Source: Sanguibacter gelidistatuariae (GTDB taxonomy: Bacteria; Actinomycetota; Actinomycetes; Actinomycetales; Cellulomonadaceae). From it: a stretch of DNA of 64,000 bases. The notes under the pieces were generated by a model. That model searched no databases, was not told the origin of the DNA, and worked only from the letters and a program-made list of their open reading frames with translations. Location of the stretch: the NCBI RefSeq assembly GCF_900096585.1, contig NZ_FMYH01000001.1:310001-374000 (forward strand), read 5' to 3'. Every line of letters starts with the position of its first letter. The first letter of the stretch is position 1. Positions 1 to 8,651 of this stretch are shown one piece after another. Both the position numbers and the translations under genes were made by a program.

Positions 1-2
1 AG

Positions 3-680
3 GCCTTCGATGTGGCGCTCCACGGCATGGACCGGGCGATCGACGTGGGCTGGCTCCGGGTCGACCGGCCGGCCCCGACCAAGGACGGCTCGGGGAAGAA
101 GGACGACGAGTCGCAGGCCCCAGCGGACACCAAGGACCACATCTTCCTCGTCATCGCCGGCCTCGGCTTCGATGCCGCGATGGTCGCCGACACCGACGCG
201 AACCTCAAGTCGAAAGTGGGCTGGGTGGCCTATTTCCTCGCGGGCTTCCGCCACCTGCACGGGCGCCGGCTGGAGATGGTAATCACCCTCGACGACCGCC
301 CGCCGGTCACCGCGCGGCTGCGCAGCCTCATGGTCGGCAACTGCGGGCGGCTGCCCGGCGGCATCACGCTCATCCCCGACGCCGTGATCGACGACGGCAT
401 CCACGACATCGCCGCGATCGACACCCGCGGCGGGATCATGGGCTGGGCGCAGCTGTTCGGCGAGGTGATGATGCAGGGCTTCGGGGTGACCAACGACCTG
501 CCCAACAAGATCGGGCGGATCGACCACACCCGCGCCAAGAAGGTGCAGCTGCACGTGAGCGAGGGCGAGCAGGTCCAGGTCGACGGCGACGTGCTCGGGC
601 GGGCCATCGACGTGAGCACCTGGGTGGATCCGGGTGCGCTCATCGTGCGGGCACCTGTCCCGCGTCTCAGCTCGAAGTAG
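3..680 (+). CDS. Diacylglycerol/lipid kinase family protein (YegS/LCB5 type), 3' part only
   Basis: This is the C-terminal part of a lipid kinase of the diacylglycerol/sphingosine kinase family, which phosphorylates lipid diols with ATP at the membrane. The frame is open to the left edge, so the start and the N-terminal nucleotide-binding half lie outside the window. The C-terminal half of the domain shows the family signatures: AGLGFDAAMVADTD, then GNCGRLPGGITLIPDA (the Gly-rich segment followed by PDA), and near the end EQVQVDGD, which matches the usual VDGE/VDGD turn. A charged, Lys/Asp-rich insert (around positions 75-140) separates the first strand from the domain core and is not a usual family element. 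The exact substrate cannot be told from sequence. Confidence 0.85.
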   Translation, partial: AFDVALHGMDRAIDVGWLRVDRPAPTKDGSGKKDDESQAPADTKDHIFLVIAGLGFDAAMVADTDANLKSKVGWVAYFLAGFRHLHGRRLEMVITLDDRPPVTARLRSLMVGNCGRLPGGITLIPDAVIDDGIHDIAAIDTRGGIMGWAQLFGEVMMQGFGVTNDLPNKIGRIDHTRAKKVQLHVSEGEQVQVDGDVLGRAIDVSTWVDPGALIVRAPVPRLSSK

Positions 681-796
681 GTCGTCGGCCGCGACCGGGC
701 TGGCGCGCAGCCCTCTGGGGGTCGGCCTTCACCGAGGATTCACACGGCCCACCGCATCCCTTGCTGCCTGAGCGGCCGGGCACGCGTCGTGGCATC

Positions 797-808
797 TAGG
801 CTGATCCG
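797..808 (+). promoter_or_regulatory. Leaderless -10 hexamer TAGGCT
   Basis: TAGGCT (797-802) is followed by exactly six bases and then GTG at 809, with no Shine-Dalgarno sequence. This is the layout of a leaderless actinobacterial promoter and is repeated before many genes in this window. It supports GTG 809 as the start. Confidence 0.55.
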
Positions 809-3352
809 GTGCCCCACCACCTGAGTTCCCCTGCCCGACGCCGCGCCCTCCCACGCCTGCGCGCCGCCACTTCGGGGCTGCTCATGGCAGGCGTGCTGCT
901 GCTCGGTCCGTTGGTCGCCCCGAGCGCCGCGCTCGCCTCCGCGGGGACGACAGCCACCACGACGGGGACTGCGGGCACCGGAGCGACCACGGCCGACACC
1001 GCATCGCCCGCTCCGGTCGGCGACCGCGTCGTCCTCATCGGCACCGGTGGCGTGACCTGGGACGACGTCTCCGAGCTTGGCACGCCGGCGCTATGGAGCC
1101 TGGCTCAGGACGGCTCGATCGGCAACCTCGTGGTCCGCAGCGTCCGGAGCACCACCTGCCCCGCCGACGGCTGGCTCGCCCTGTCCGCCGGGAATCGGGC
1201 CGCCGACGAGTTCAACGCCAAGTCCATCCCGTGCCGGCTGCTCGAGAACGCGGACACCGGGACCGCTCCCGCAGTCCCAGCCTGGGACGACTACCTCACC
1301 CAGGTCGCCGACCAGTCGTTCAGCGCCGTCCCCGGAGCGTTCGGCGACGCCGTCGCCCACGCCGGGATTCCCGCCACGGCGATCGGCCCCGGCGCCGCGA
1401 TCGCCCTGTCCACCACCGACGGGACGGTCGCCGGCGACTACCTCGCCACTGCCCAGGGCACCACCCCGATCCCGCCCACCGCGAACCTGGCCGACTCGAT
1501 GACCACCGCGCTGGAGTCCTCCCGGCTGATCGTCGTCGACTCCGGATCGGCGCGGCGGCTGGGCTACGCGACCGAGCTCAAGGTGCCGCCCGAGCCGGTC
1601 GATCCCGAGGCCACCGACACGCCCACGGAGGAGGAGGGGGAGGAGGTCGAGCCGGGGATCGAGGAGGAGCTGGAACCTACCTCCGACATGATCCACGCCC
1701 AGGACGTCACCACGATCGACAACAACGTCGCGACGATCCTGGCCTCGCTGCGGGCCGACGACCCCGCCCTCGCCCATACGACGGTCATTCTTGCCTCGGT
1801 CTCCGACCCGGCGACCACCTCGCGCCTGAACATCGCCGCCATGCTCGGCGACGGCACCCCGGTGGGCACCCTGACCTCCCGCTCGACGCGCCAGCCGGGG
1901 TTTGTGCAGACCACGGACGTGCTGCCGACCCTGGCACGGCTGCTCGACCTCACCGACGACCTGCCGCGCAGCGCGCTCGTCGGGTCGCCGTTTACCTCCG
2001 ACGCCTCCGGAGCATCCGCCGCGGCGCGAGTGGACGCCCTCGTCGACGCCGAGCGGCACGCCCTGGCCACCGCCCCGCTGATCGAGCGGTTCTTCCTCCT
2101 GTACTGCGTGGTCAACCTGCTGCTGTTCGCGGCCGTGTCCCTCGGCTTCAGCCGCCGTTTCGTCGACGCGATCGCCCGCAGCTCCGCGACCCCGCCCGTG
2201 CGGGCCCCAGCCAGGCCGGGCGCCCTGCACGGGCTCGCGGACCGGCTCGCGCCCGTGCTCAGCCGGGCCCCCGTCGTCGTGCTCACCGCACTGCGGGCAG
2301 CTGGCATCGCGATCGCGGCGATCCCGGTGGCGACCCTGCTGGCCAACCTCGCGCCCTGGTGGCGCGCGTCGACGCCGTCCCTCGCCCTCACCGCGATCAT
2401 CCTCGCCTGGATCGCGGCGATCACGGCCGTCGCGGTCCTGCCGCCGTGGCGCACGTGGCTGTTCGGACCGGTCGTCATCGTCGCCACGCTCACGGCGGTC
2501 GTCCTCGCGGTCGACGTCGCGACCGGTGCGCACCTGCAGGTCTCGGCGCTCATGGGCATCCAGTCGACCGTCGCCGGTCGCTTCTACGGCTTCAACAACA
2601 CCGCCTTCGCGCTGTTCGCGACGACCACGCTGCTGCTCGCGGCGGCCGTGAGCAACTGGCTCGTCTCACGCGGGCGGCGGGGGCTCGCCGCCGTGGCCGT
2701 GCTGGCCATCGGCGCCGTCGCCGTCCTGCTAGACGGCGCCCCCGGGATCGGCGCCGACTTCGGCGGCCCGCCCGCGCTCGTCCCAGCCTTCGCGATCCTC
2801 GCGCTGCTCGCCGCCGGCCTCAAGGTCACCTGGCAGCGCGTCGTCGGCGTGCTCGGGGCGGGGGCGGTCGTCGTCATCGGCTTCGCGGTGCTCGACTGGC
2901 TGCGGCCGCCCGCCGAACGCACCCATCTGGGCGCCTTCGTCGACACGGTCCTCGACGGCGGGCTGTGGGACGTGCTGGTGCGCAAGGTGGAGTCCAACAT
3001 CGCCACCTTCTCCAACCCCCTCGCCCTCGTCGGCGTAGCGGGCCTGCTCGTCATCCTCTTCGTGCTGGCTCGTCCGCTGCGGGCGGCGAGCAAGGCGCCC
3101 GACTCCGAGCCGTACAGCTGGCTGACCGAGGGTGCACCGCTCAAGCAGATCACCACGGACGCCCCGATGTTCACCCCCGGGGTCATCAGCGTGGGCATCG
3201 CGCTGGGCATCGGCACGCTGGTCAACGACTCGGGCGTGGTGATCCTAGCCGTGGGGATGTCCGTGCTCGTGCCGCTCATCGCGGCGACCTACGCGGGATG
3301 GATGCTCACCCTGCGCGCGAAGTCCCGCACGCAAGTCCGACCACACCCGTGA
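809..3352 (+). CDS. Large membrane protein with extracytoplasmic alkaline-phosphatase-superfamily-like domain
   Basis: 847 residues from GTG 809. A hydrophobic signal or anchor lies at about 18-40. Residues 60-400 look like an alkaline phosphatase/sulfatase-superfamily fold: a first strand VVLIGTGGVTWDDV, the segment TPALWSLAQDGSIGNLVV, and near the end QTTDVLPTLARLLDL, as in nucleotide pyrophosphatase/sulfatase relatives. The usual catalytic Thr/Ser motif is not clear, so activity is uncertain. An acidic Glu-rich linker sits at about 270-295. Residues 425-840 contain roughly eleven hydrophobic segments. The convergent neighbour is a GT2 glycosyltransferase, so a role in envelope polymer or lipid modification is possible but inferred. 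The stop codon is the first base pair of a 26-bp palindrome arm. Confidence 0.6.
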   Translation: MPHHLSSPARRRALPRLRAATSGLLMAGVLLLGPLVAPSAALASAGTTATTTGTAGTGATTADTASPAPVGDRVVLIGTGGVTWDDVSELGTPALWSLAQDGSIGNLVVRSVRSTTCPADGWLALSAGNRAADEFNAKSIPCRLLENADTGTAPAVPAWDDYLTQVADQSFSAVPGAFGDAVAHAGIPATAIGPGAAIALSTTDGTVAGDYLATAQGTTPIPPTANLADSMTTALESSRLIVVDSGSARRLGYATELKVPPEPVDPEATDTPTEEEGEEVEPGIEEELEPTSDMIHAQDVTTIDNNVATILASLRADDPALAHTTVILASVSDPATTSRLNIAAMLGDGTPVGTLTSRSTRQPGFVQTTDVLPTLARLLDLTDDLPRSALVGSPFTSDASGASAAARVDALVDAERHALATAPLIERFFLLYCVVNLLLFAAVSLGFSRRFVDAIARSSATPPVRAPARPGALHGLADRLAPVLSRAPVVVLTALRAAGIAIAAIPVATLLANLAPWWRASTPSLALTAIILAWIAAITAVAVLPPWRTWLFGPVVIVATLTAVVLAVDVATGAHLQVSALMGIQSTVAGRFYGFNNTAFALFATTTLLLAAAVSNWLVSRGRRGLAAVAVLAIGAVAVLLDGAPGIGADFGGPPALVPAFAILALLAAGLKVTWQRVVGVLGAGAVVVIGFAVLDWLRPPAERTHLGAFVDTVLDGGLWDVLVRKVESNIATFSNPLALVGVAGLLVILFVLARPLRAASKAPDSEPYSWLTEGAPLKQITTDAPMFTPGVISVGIALGIGTLVNDSGVVILAVGMSVLVPLIAATYAGWMLTLRAKSRTQVRPHP

Positions 3353-3406
3353 GTGCTGGGTTTTACACGCGAAACACGGCGTTTCGCGTGTAAAACCCAG
3401 CACTCA
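3350..3406. terminator. Perfect 26-bp inverted repeat, bidirectional terminator
   Basis: Arms 3350-3375 and 3381-3406 are perfectly complementary with a five-base loop (ACGGC). The left arm begins at the TGA of the membrane-protein gene, and the convergent glycosyltransferase ends 20 bases beyond the right arm. There is no U-tract. It ends in GCACTCAGCG, also present in the hairpins at 36.8 and 55.2 kb. Confidence 0.75.
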
Positions 3407-3426
3407 GCGGAGGGGAGCGGGGTGGG

Positions 3427-4287
3427 TCAGGGCTTCTTTTTGGTCGTGAGGTTGCGGACGGCGCCACCGACTGCACGGACCTTGCGGGCGTTGATCGCCA
3501 GCAGCACGTCGCGGTACTGGCCTGCGCGGTGCATCTGGCCGCGGAAGTCGCTCCCGGAGGGGCGGTGGCGCAGGTCGCACGGCACCTCCACGGCGACGTA
3601 GCCGAGGCGCAGCAGGTCGATCGTCAGGCCGGTCTCGACCCCCCAGCCGAGGGCCAGCGGGGTCCCAGCCTCGAAGGCCTCCCGGGTCAGGCAGCGCATG
3701 CCCGACAGCGGCTGGGTCGGGGTCCACCCGGTCATCGAGGCGATCGCCCGGCGGGCGGCGCCGACGACGATCCCGCGTCCACCGGCCCCGGGCTGGGGCG
3801 GCAGCAGCGCGATGGACATGTCGGCGTGGCCGTCCAGGACCGGCGCCACGAGCGGCGCGGTGTTGACGGCCGTCTCGGCCAGGTCCCCGTCGATGAAGAG
3901 CAGCAGACGCGGGGCACGCCCGGGGGCATCCCGCATCGCGACGACGGCGGCGCCGGTCTCCATCGCGGCGGCCTTGCCCCGGTTGTGGGAGTGACGCACG
4001 ACGACGGCCCCGGCGTCGCGCGCGACGTCCTGCGTGTTGTCCTCGCTGCCGTCGTCCACGACGAGCACGAGGTCGACGTGGGGGATGGCCTTCGCGGCGC
4101 GGACGGTTGCGGCGATGCGGCGGGCCTCGTCCTTGGCCGGGATGACCACGGCGACCCGCTGGCGGGCCCGCTCGCGCTCGGTGAGGTGGGCGGATGCCGA
4201 CTTTGCGCGGCGCACGTGCACGAGGACCTTGTCCGCGCGGTCGTTCGTGGGCACCGCTGCATCCTTGGCCACTGGCTCACCTATCAC
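3427..4287 (-). CDS. Family 2 glycosyltransferase (GT-A fold)
   Basis: 286 residues. A GT-A nucleotide-sugar transferase with no membrane segment, so probably cytosolic or peripheral. The start of the fold is VAVVIPAKDEARRI (about 45-58), followed by VVDDGSEDNT (DDG at 78-80) and LFIDGDLAET (DGD at 133-135, the metal/nucleotide DxD equivalent). The segment PLSGMRCLTREAF and GWGVETGL are acceptor-side features seen in dolichyl-phosphate-sugar and glucosyl-3-phosphoglycerate synthase relatives. The assignment cannot be narrowed to one of these. The GTG start at 4287 is preceded by TAGGGT seven bases away, a leaderless promoter. It converges on the membrane-phosphatase gene. Confidence 0.8.
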   Translation of the reverse strand: MIGEPVAKDAAVPTNDRADKVLVHVRRAKSASAHLTERERARQRVAVVIPAKDEARRIAATVRAAKAIPHVDLVLVVDDGSEDNTQDVARDAGAVVVRHSHNRGKAAAMETGAAVVAMRDAPGRAPRLLLFIDGDLAETAVNTAPLVAPVLDGHADMSIALLPPQPGAGGRGIVVGAARRAIASMTGWTPTQPLSGMRCLTREAFEAGTPLALGWGVETGLTIDLLRLGYVAVEVPCDLRHRPSGSDFRGQMHRAGQYRDVLLAINARKVRAVGGAVRNLTTKKKP

Positions 4288-4455
4288 AACGCCAACCCTA
4301 GTCGCCCGGCCGATCCTTTACCTCATCGCCCACCACGCCGCGCTCGCGCCCCATTCCGCACCAGGTGAGTCCGGTCAGTTGGCTGCCTGAGTACCGCTGG
4401 CCCCGACGTGACCTCCCGCGCTCCTCCGACTGCTCCCACCCACACCCGACACAAG

Positions 4456-4525
4456 TACGGTGCGTGCCCTTGAATACGGTGCGCGTGTTTGAACACACGC
4501 CCCGTATTCAAGAGCACGCACCGTA
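4456..4525. terminator. Long imperfect palindrome between two minus-strand genes
   Basis: Arms 4456-4488 and 4495-4525 pair over about 30 bp with two interruptions; the best blocks are TACGGTGCGTGC and CTTGAATACGG with their complements. It lies 50 bases downstream of the DUF5926 stop and upstream of the glycosyltransferase, so it probably terminates DUF5926 transcription. The rest of 4288-4577 holds only the glycosyltransferase promoter. Confidence 0.6.
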
Positions 4526-4577
4526 TGGACACCGGGGCCGCCGGTCGACCCGTCAGAGCGTCAGACCCGTCGACCTG

Positions 4578-5405
4578 TCAGCGCAGGGTGATCTGGCGGG
4601 AGACGATGCCGGCGCGGGCGCGACGCTCGTCGGCCCCCAGCGGTGCGTCGTTGGCGAGCTCGGCCTGCAGGGTCGGCCAGAAGGCCGCAACGGCCTTCTC
4701 GATGTCCTCGGCCTCGGAGCCCTTGGGCAGCTCCCAGACGGGGATGACGATGCCCGAGGACCGGAAGGCGCCGAGGAACTTCGACCCGGCGAAGCCGGAC
4801 TCACGCTTGGCGTGCAGGCGGGCGACCGCGCTGATGACGGTGTCCTCGTCGAAGGGCATGGCCCAGCGCAGGTACTCCCGCGCTCCCATCCGGCACCAGT
4901 ACGCGCTCTCCACGGAGGAGAGCTTGACCGTCTCGATGAGCGTGGAGTTGGCCTCGTCGAGAGACTCGCGCACCTCGGCCGCGAGCGGCTCGGCGGGGTC
5001 GAACCAGTAGTCGAAGCCGTCCTGGACGGTGATCTCGAGCGGAACTGACAGGTCGAGGATGTCCTGCAGGCGCGGGCCCGGGCCGGGTAGGCCGGTACTC
5101 GTCAGCGACTGGCCGGGCTCGAGGTCGAACGCGTCCAGGGCAGCCTGGGCGAGGTCGCGGCTCGCGTCGCCGGAGCCGGCATTGGTCTGCAGCGCGACGA
5201 AGATGGTCCCGTCGGCGCGGTGCAGGGCCGGCCAGCCGCCGGGGAGGACGGTCGTGAAGGTGATCTCGCGGGCGCCGTGCTCCTTGGTGGTGCGGGCGAC
5301 CGCGGTCGCCGCGGGCACCACCTCACGCAGGGCGACGAGGTCGGGCTCGCCGGCGATCCCCTCGAACGGACGCAGCACAAACTCAGGGGTCGTGTTCTTA
5401 GCCAT
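4578..5405 (-). CDS. DUF5926 family protein
   Basis: 275 residues from ATG 5405, a conserved actinobacterial family of unknown function. No signal peptide or membrane segment is visible. The frame stays open far upstream to 6530, but that extension overlaps phosphoglucomutase on the other strand and is not credible. The chosen start is fixed by TACGCT lying exactly six bases upstream of ATG (complement of 5412-5417). Notable stretches are FVLRPFEGIAGEPDLVAL near the N-terminus and SAYWCRMGAREYLRWAMPFDE in the middle. The gene is divergent from phosphoglucomutase with about 120 bp between starts, and an overlong palindrome follows its stop. Confidence 0.75.
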   Translation of the reverse strand: MAKNTTPEFVLRPFEGIAGEPDLVALREVVPAATAVARTTKEHGAREITFTTVLPGGWPALHRADGTIFVALQTNAGSGDASRDLAQAALDAFDLEPGQSLTSTGLPGPGPRLQDILDLSVPLEITVQDGFDYWFDPAEPLAAEVRESLDEANSTLIETVKLSSVESAYWCRMGAREYLRWAMPFDEDTVISAVARLHAKRESGFAGSKFLGAFRSSGIVIPVWELPKGSEAEDIEKAVAAFWPTLQAELANDAPLGADERRARAGIVSRQITLR

Positions 5406-5528
5406 GGCACGAGCGTACCGGCACCGATCCGCGCCGTGTTGCCCGACGCCGGCCCTGCGCCCCCCTGACGCCTCGCCGCGCGGGTGCGCCGCGCTGCCCT
5501 GGCCGTCCCGCGGTGGCAAGATCGGGTC

Positions 5529-7199
5529 ATGGACCCGCGCGCAGGCACCCTTGCCCTCCCCGAAGACCTCATCGACGTCGACGCCGTGGTCGGCGCCTAC
5601 TACGACCTCTCCCCCGACGTCGACGACCCGGCGCAGAAGGTCGTCTTCGGCACGTCCGGGCACCGCGGGTCGAGCCTCGACCACGCCTTCAACGAGGCGC
5701 ACATCATCGCCACGACCGCGGCGATCATGGAGTACCGGCAGGCTCAGGGCACCGACGGCCCGCTGTTCATCGGCCGGGACACCCACGCCCTGTCCCTTCC
5801 CGCGTGGCAGACGGCGCTCGAGGTGCTCGCCGCGGCCAGCGTCCAGACCTACGTCGACGCCCGTGACTCCTACACCCCGACACCGGCCGTCTCTCACGCG
5901 ATCTTGCTGCACAACGGGGCGAGCACGACCTCGGGCGTGCAGACCACCGGGCCCGGTCGGGCCGACGGGATCGTTGTGACCCCCTCGCACAACCCGCCGC
6001 GGGACGGCGGCTTCAAGTACAACCCGCCGCACGGCGGGCCCGCCGACTCCGACGCGACCAGCTGGATCGCCGATCGCGCCAACGAGATCTTGCGCAGCGG
6101 CGTCGGGCAGGTGCGCCGGGTGTCGCTCGAGACGGCGCTCGAGGCGGAGACCACGCACCGCCACGACTACCTCGTCGCCTACGTCGACGACCTCGCCACG
6201 GTCCTGGACATCGACGCGATCCGCGCCGCCGGTGTGCGGATTGGCGCCGACCCGCTCGGCGGCGCGTCCGTGGAGTACTGGGGCGCGATCGGCGAGCGCT
6301 ACGGGCTCGACCTCACGGTGGTCAACCCGCAGGTCGACCCACGCTGGGCGTTCATGACGCTGGACTGGGACGCGAAGATCCGGATGGACTGCTCCTCCCC
6401 GTATGCCATGGCCTCCCTGGTCCGAGCGATGGAGGCGGGCGCCCCCTACGACATCGCGACCGGGAACGACGCCGACTCCGACCGGCACGGGATCGTCACC
6501 CGCGACGCCGGTCTGATGAATCCCAACCACTACCTCGCGGTCGCCATCAGCTATCTCTACGGCGGCGCCCGGCCGGGGTGGCCGGCCACGGCGGCGATCG
6601 GCAAGACGCTTGTATCCTCGGCTCTCATCGACCGGGTCGCCGGCGGGCTCGGGCGGCGCCTGGACGAGGTCCCGGTCGGCTTCAAGTGGTTCGTCCCCGG
6701 CCTGCTCGACGGCTCCGTCGGCTTCGGTGGGGAAGAGTCCGCGGGCGCGTCCTTCCTGCGCAAGGACGGCTCGGTGTGGACCACCGACAAGGACGGCATC
6801 CTGCTCGCCCTGCTCGGCTCGGAGATCCTCGCGACGACCGGGAAGTCACCGTCGGAGCACCACGCCGCCCTCGTCGAGCAGTACGGGGAGTCCTGGTACG
6901 CACGGGTCGACGCGCCCGCCACGCTCGAGCAGAAGGCGACGCTCGCCAAGCTCTCCCCCGAGCAGGTCACTGCCTCGACCCTGGCGGGCGAGGACATCAC
7001 GGCCAAGCTCACGACCGCCCCGAGCAACGGGGCGGCGATCGGCGGCCTCAAGGTGACGACCGAGAACGCCTGGTTCGCGGCCCGCCCCTCCGGCACCGAG
7101 AACGTGTACAAGATCTACGCCGAGTCCTTCATCTCCCCGACCCACCTCGCCGAGGTGCAGGAGGCCGCGAAGGCTCTGGTGAGCGACGCCCTCGGGTAG
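5529..7199 (+). CDS. pgm: Phosphoglucomutase, alpha-D-glucose specific
   Basis: 556 residues. Interconverts glucose-1-phosphate and glucose-6-phosphate, linking glycogen, trehalose and cell-wall sugar nucleotides to glycolysis. All four domain signatures are present: phosphoserine loop VVTPSHNPP (Ser153), the Mg site NDADSDRHG (about 313-320), the sugar loop GGEESAGAS (about 400) and the phosphate loop [15 protein letters not shown] (about 518). Length fits the bacterial Pgm family (about 545-550). ATG 5529 is preferred over an upstream in-frame codon at 5484 because the first residues resemble other Pgm proteins and CAAGAT lies six bases before it. It stands alone, with its own terminator. 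Confidence 0.95.
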   Translation: MDPRAGTLALPEDLIDVDAVVGAYYDLSPDVDDPAQKVVFGTSGHRGSSLDHAFNEAHIIATTAAIMEYRQAQGTDGPLFIGRDTHALSLPAWQTALEVLAAASVQTYVDARDSYTPTPAVSHAILLHNGASTTSGVQTTGPGRADGIVVTPSHNPPRDGGFKYNPPHGGPADSDATSWIADRANEILRSGVGQVRRVSLETALEAETTHRHDYLVAYVDDLATVLDIDAIRAAGVRIGADPLGGASVEYWGAIGERYGLDLTVVNPQVDPRWAFMTLDWDAKIRMDCSSPYAMASLVRAMEAGAPYDIATGNDADSDRHGIVTRDAGLMNPNHYLAVAISYLYGGARPGWPATAAIGKTLVSSALIDRVAGGLGRRLDEVPVGFKWFVPGLLDGSVGFGGEESAGASFLRKDGSVWTTDKDGILLALLGSEILATTGKSPSEHHAALVEQYGESWYARVDAPATLEQKATLAKLSPEQVTASTLAGEDITAKLTTAPSNGAAIGGLKVTTENAWFAARPSGTENVYKIYAESFISPTHLAEVQEAAKALVSDALG

Positions 7200-7236
7200 T
7201 GCTCGCGCCAGCTGGGCAACCAGCTCGAGCAACGCC

Positions 7237-7269
7237 ACGGCCGCCGGGGAGAAGTCCCCAGGCGGCCGT
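7237..7269 (+). terminator. Hairpin terminator after pgm
   Basis: Arms ACGGCCGCCGGGGA (7237-7250) and TCCCC-A-GGCGGCCGT (7255-7269) pair with one bulged A and a GAAG loop, 38 bases after the pgm stop. No U-tract follows. Confidence 0.7.
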
Positions 7270-7457
7270 CGTGCTGCCCAGTCGCACTCGGTCGCACTCG
7301 GTGGCACAGGCGCTGAATCACGCGGAAGATCGCGCTCCGACGTGCCCGATCGGGTGAATCGGATGGGGAGTCCTCACCATCGCAATCGCCGATAAGCATG
7401 GCCGATGTTCGTTACCGTCGAGAGCGACCCGGACCATCAACCGAAGCGAGCACTCTC

Positions 7458-8204
7458 ATGCGCATCTCCCGTGGCATCGCCACCCTGTCCGTCGCCGCGC
7501 TGACTGTGGTGGGCCTGACCGCCTGCTCGAGCGACAGCGACTCGGCCAAGACGTCGACCCGCGTGTCGACCGAGTCCAAGACGCCCACTGAGGACGTAAC
7601 CCCGGACGACACCGACGAGGCGACCCCGACCGAGGAGGCCACGACGGACGCACCTGAGGCATCCGGCGACGGCATGTCCCCGGCCTGGGCCATCCCGACC
7701 ACCACCCCGGGCACCCTGCTCACCACGGTCACCGGCTCGAACTTCACGGTCGACATCTACCAGGTCTCTACCGCGGTGGCGTCCAAGACCGGGCAGTTCG
7801 TCAACCCGGACACCAACACCCCGATCATCGACACAGGCGACGAGATCGTCTACGTCAACTACGTCTTCACGAACACCAGCTCCGAGGTCATCCCGCTGAC
7901 GTACTCCCTCGTGAGCATGTCTCCCCGATACGCCGACTGGCCGTACATGCAGGGCATGGACTCGATCGTGGACAGTGCCCAGTTCGAGGAGATGGACGTG
8001 ACCGCCTCCTCGATCGCACCGACCGGCGACTTCGAGGCCCCCTTCGCGTGGGCCCCGGGCGAGACCTTCTCCAACGGCGCGAACTTCAAGTACCAGGCCG
8101 GTTCGCCGATCGACTTCACCGCAAGGCTGACCCCGGCCGACGAGGCCGGAGACCTCGTCCACGACCTGCGCCAGGAGATCGTGGCATCCACGACGATCTC
8201 CTGA
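7458..8204 (+). CDS. Secreted lipoprotein, DUF4352-like beta-sandwich
   Basis: 248 residues. The N-terminus is a type II signal peptide with lipobox LTAC (Cys23). A Thr/Asp/Glu-rich linker (about 25-70) leads to a domain resembling the immunoglobulin-like DUF4352 family: TVDIYQVSTAV, DEIVYVNYVFTNTSSEVIPL and the closing strand WAPGETFSNGANF. Such lipoproteins sit on the outer face of the membrane; their role is generally unknown. ATG 7458 is used because it starts directly before the positively charged signal n-region; an in-frame upstream codon at 7398 would add 20 polar residues. A strong hairpin follows the stop. Confidence 0.75.
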   Translation: MRISRGIATLSVAALTVVGLTACSSDSDSAKTSTRVSTESKTPTEDVTPDDTDEATPTEEATTDAPEASGDGMSPAWAIPTTTPGTLLTTVTGSNFTVDIYQVSTAVASKTGQFVNPDTNTPIIDTGDEIVYVNYVFTNTSSEVIPLTYSLVSMSPRYADWPYMQGMDSIVDSAQFEEMDVTASSIAPTGDFEAPFAWAPGETFSNGANFKYQAGSPIDFTARLTPADEAGDLVHDLRQEIVASTTIS

Positions 8205-8216
8205 CGATCGGAGCGG

Positions 8217-8250
8217 GCAGAAGGGACCACCCGTGGGTGGTCCCTTCTGC
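8217..8250 (+). terminator. Perfect 16-bp hairpin terminator
   Basis: GCAGAAGGGACCACCC (8217-8232) and its exact complement (8235-8250) lie 12 bases after the lipoprotein stop, followed by CTTCT. The XRE gene converges from the other side, so it may act in both directions. Confidence 0.8.
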
Positions 8251-8285
8251 CTTCTCTAGCCTCGGGCGCACTGCAGGTCAGAGAC

Positions 8286-8588
8286 CTACGAGGCCAACCG
8301 CTCACGTGCGAACCGACCAGAGCTGGTCGGTTCGTCGCAACGTTCGGGCTGGTGGATCTCGGCCCACACCGCATCGAGGGAAAGGCCGAGCACATCGGCG
8401 ATCGCCGCGATGGTCGGGAAGGCCGGGGTCGCCACGCGGCCAGTCTCGATCTTCCGGAGGGTCTCCGGTGAGACGCGTGCAGCGAGCGCGGTCTCGAGCA
8501 TCGAGCGCTCTCCCCTGGCGCGACGCAACAGGGCACCGAGGCGCTGTCCGCGCTCGATCTCGGCGGGTGTGAGTGGCAGTCTGACCAT
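8286..8588 (-). CDS. XRE-family helix-turn-helix regulator
   Basis: 100 residues, essentially one HTH_3/XRE domain. The helix-turn-helix runs from LGALLRRARGERSMLETALA through VSPETLRKIETGRVATPAF (about 17-58), followed by a dimerisation-like helix IAAIADVLGLSLDAVWAEI. No effector domain is attached, so it is likely a simple DNA-binding repressor. It is divergent from a methionine aminopeptidase gene, with only 63 bases between the two starts. A direct repeat lies in that gap and is a plausible autoregulatory operator. TACCAT seven bases before the ATG suggests a leaderless message. Confidence 0.85.
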   Translation of the reverse strand: MVRLPLTPAEIERGQRLGALLRRARGERSMLETALAARVSPETLRKIETGRVATPAFPTIAAIADVLGLSLDAVWAEIHQPERCDEPTSSGRFARERLAS

Positions 8589-8601
8589 GGCCCCAATGGT
8601 A

Positions 8602-8625
8602 CCGGGATAGTATGGCCGGGATAGT
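8602..8625. promoter_or_regulatory. Tandem operator candidate, CCGGGATAGT twice
   Basis: The ten-base word CCGGGATAGT occurs at 8602-8611 and 8616-8625, period 14, in the gap between the divergent XRE and aminopeptidase genes. The first copy overlaps a possible -10 (TAGTAT, 8608-8613) for the aminopeptidase. It fits a site through which the XRE protein controls both genes. Confidence 0.5.
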
Positions 8626-8651
8626 TATTGGTCGCGCGAGAGAGACGCCTC

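Noticed and set aside
4578-6530. Long minus-strand open frame reaching from DUF5926 to 6530
   Set aside because: The upstream part overlaps phosphoglucomutase in antisense, shows Arg/Gly/Val-rich shadow composition and no family; the true start is ATG 5405 with a TACGCT hexamer six bases before it.
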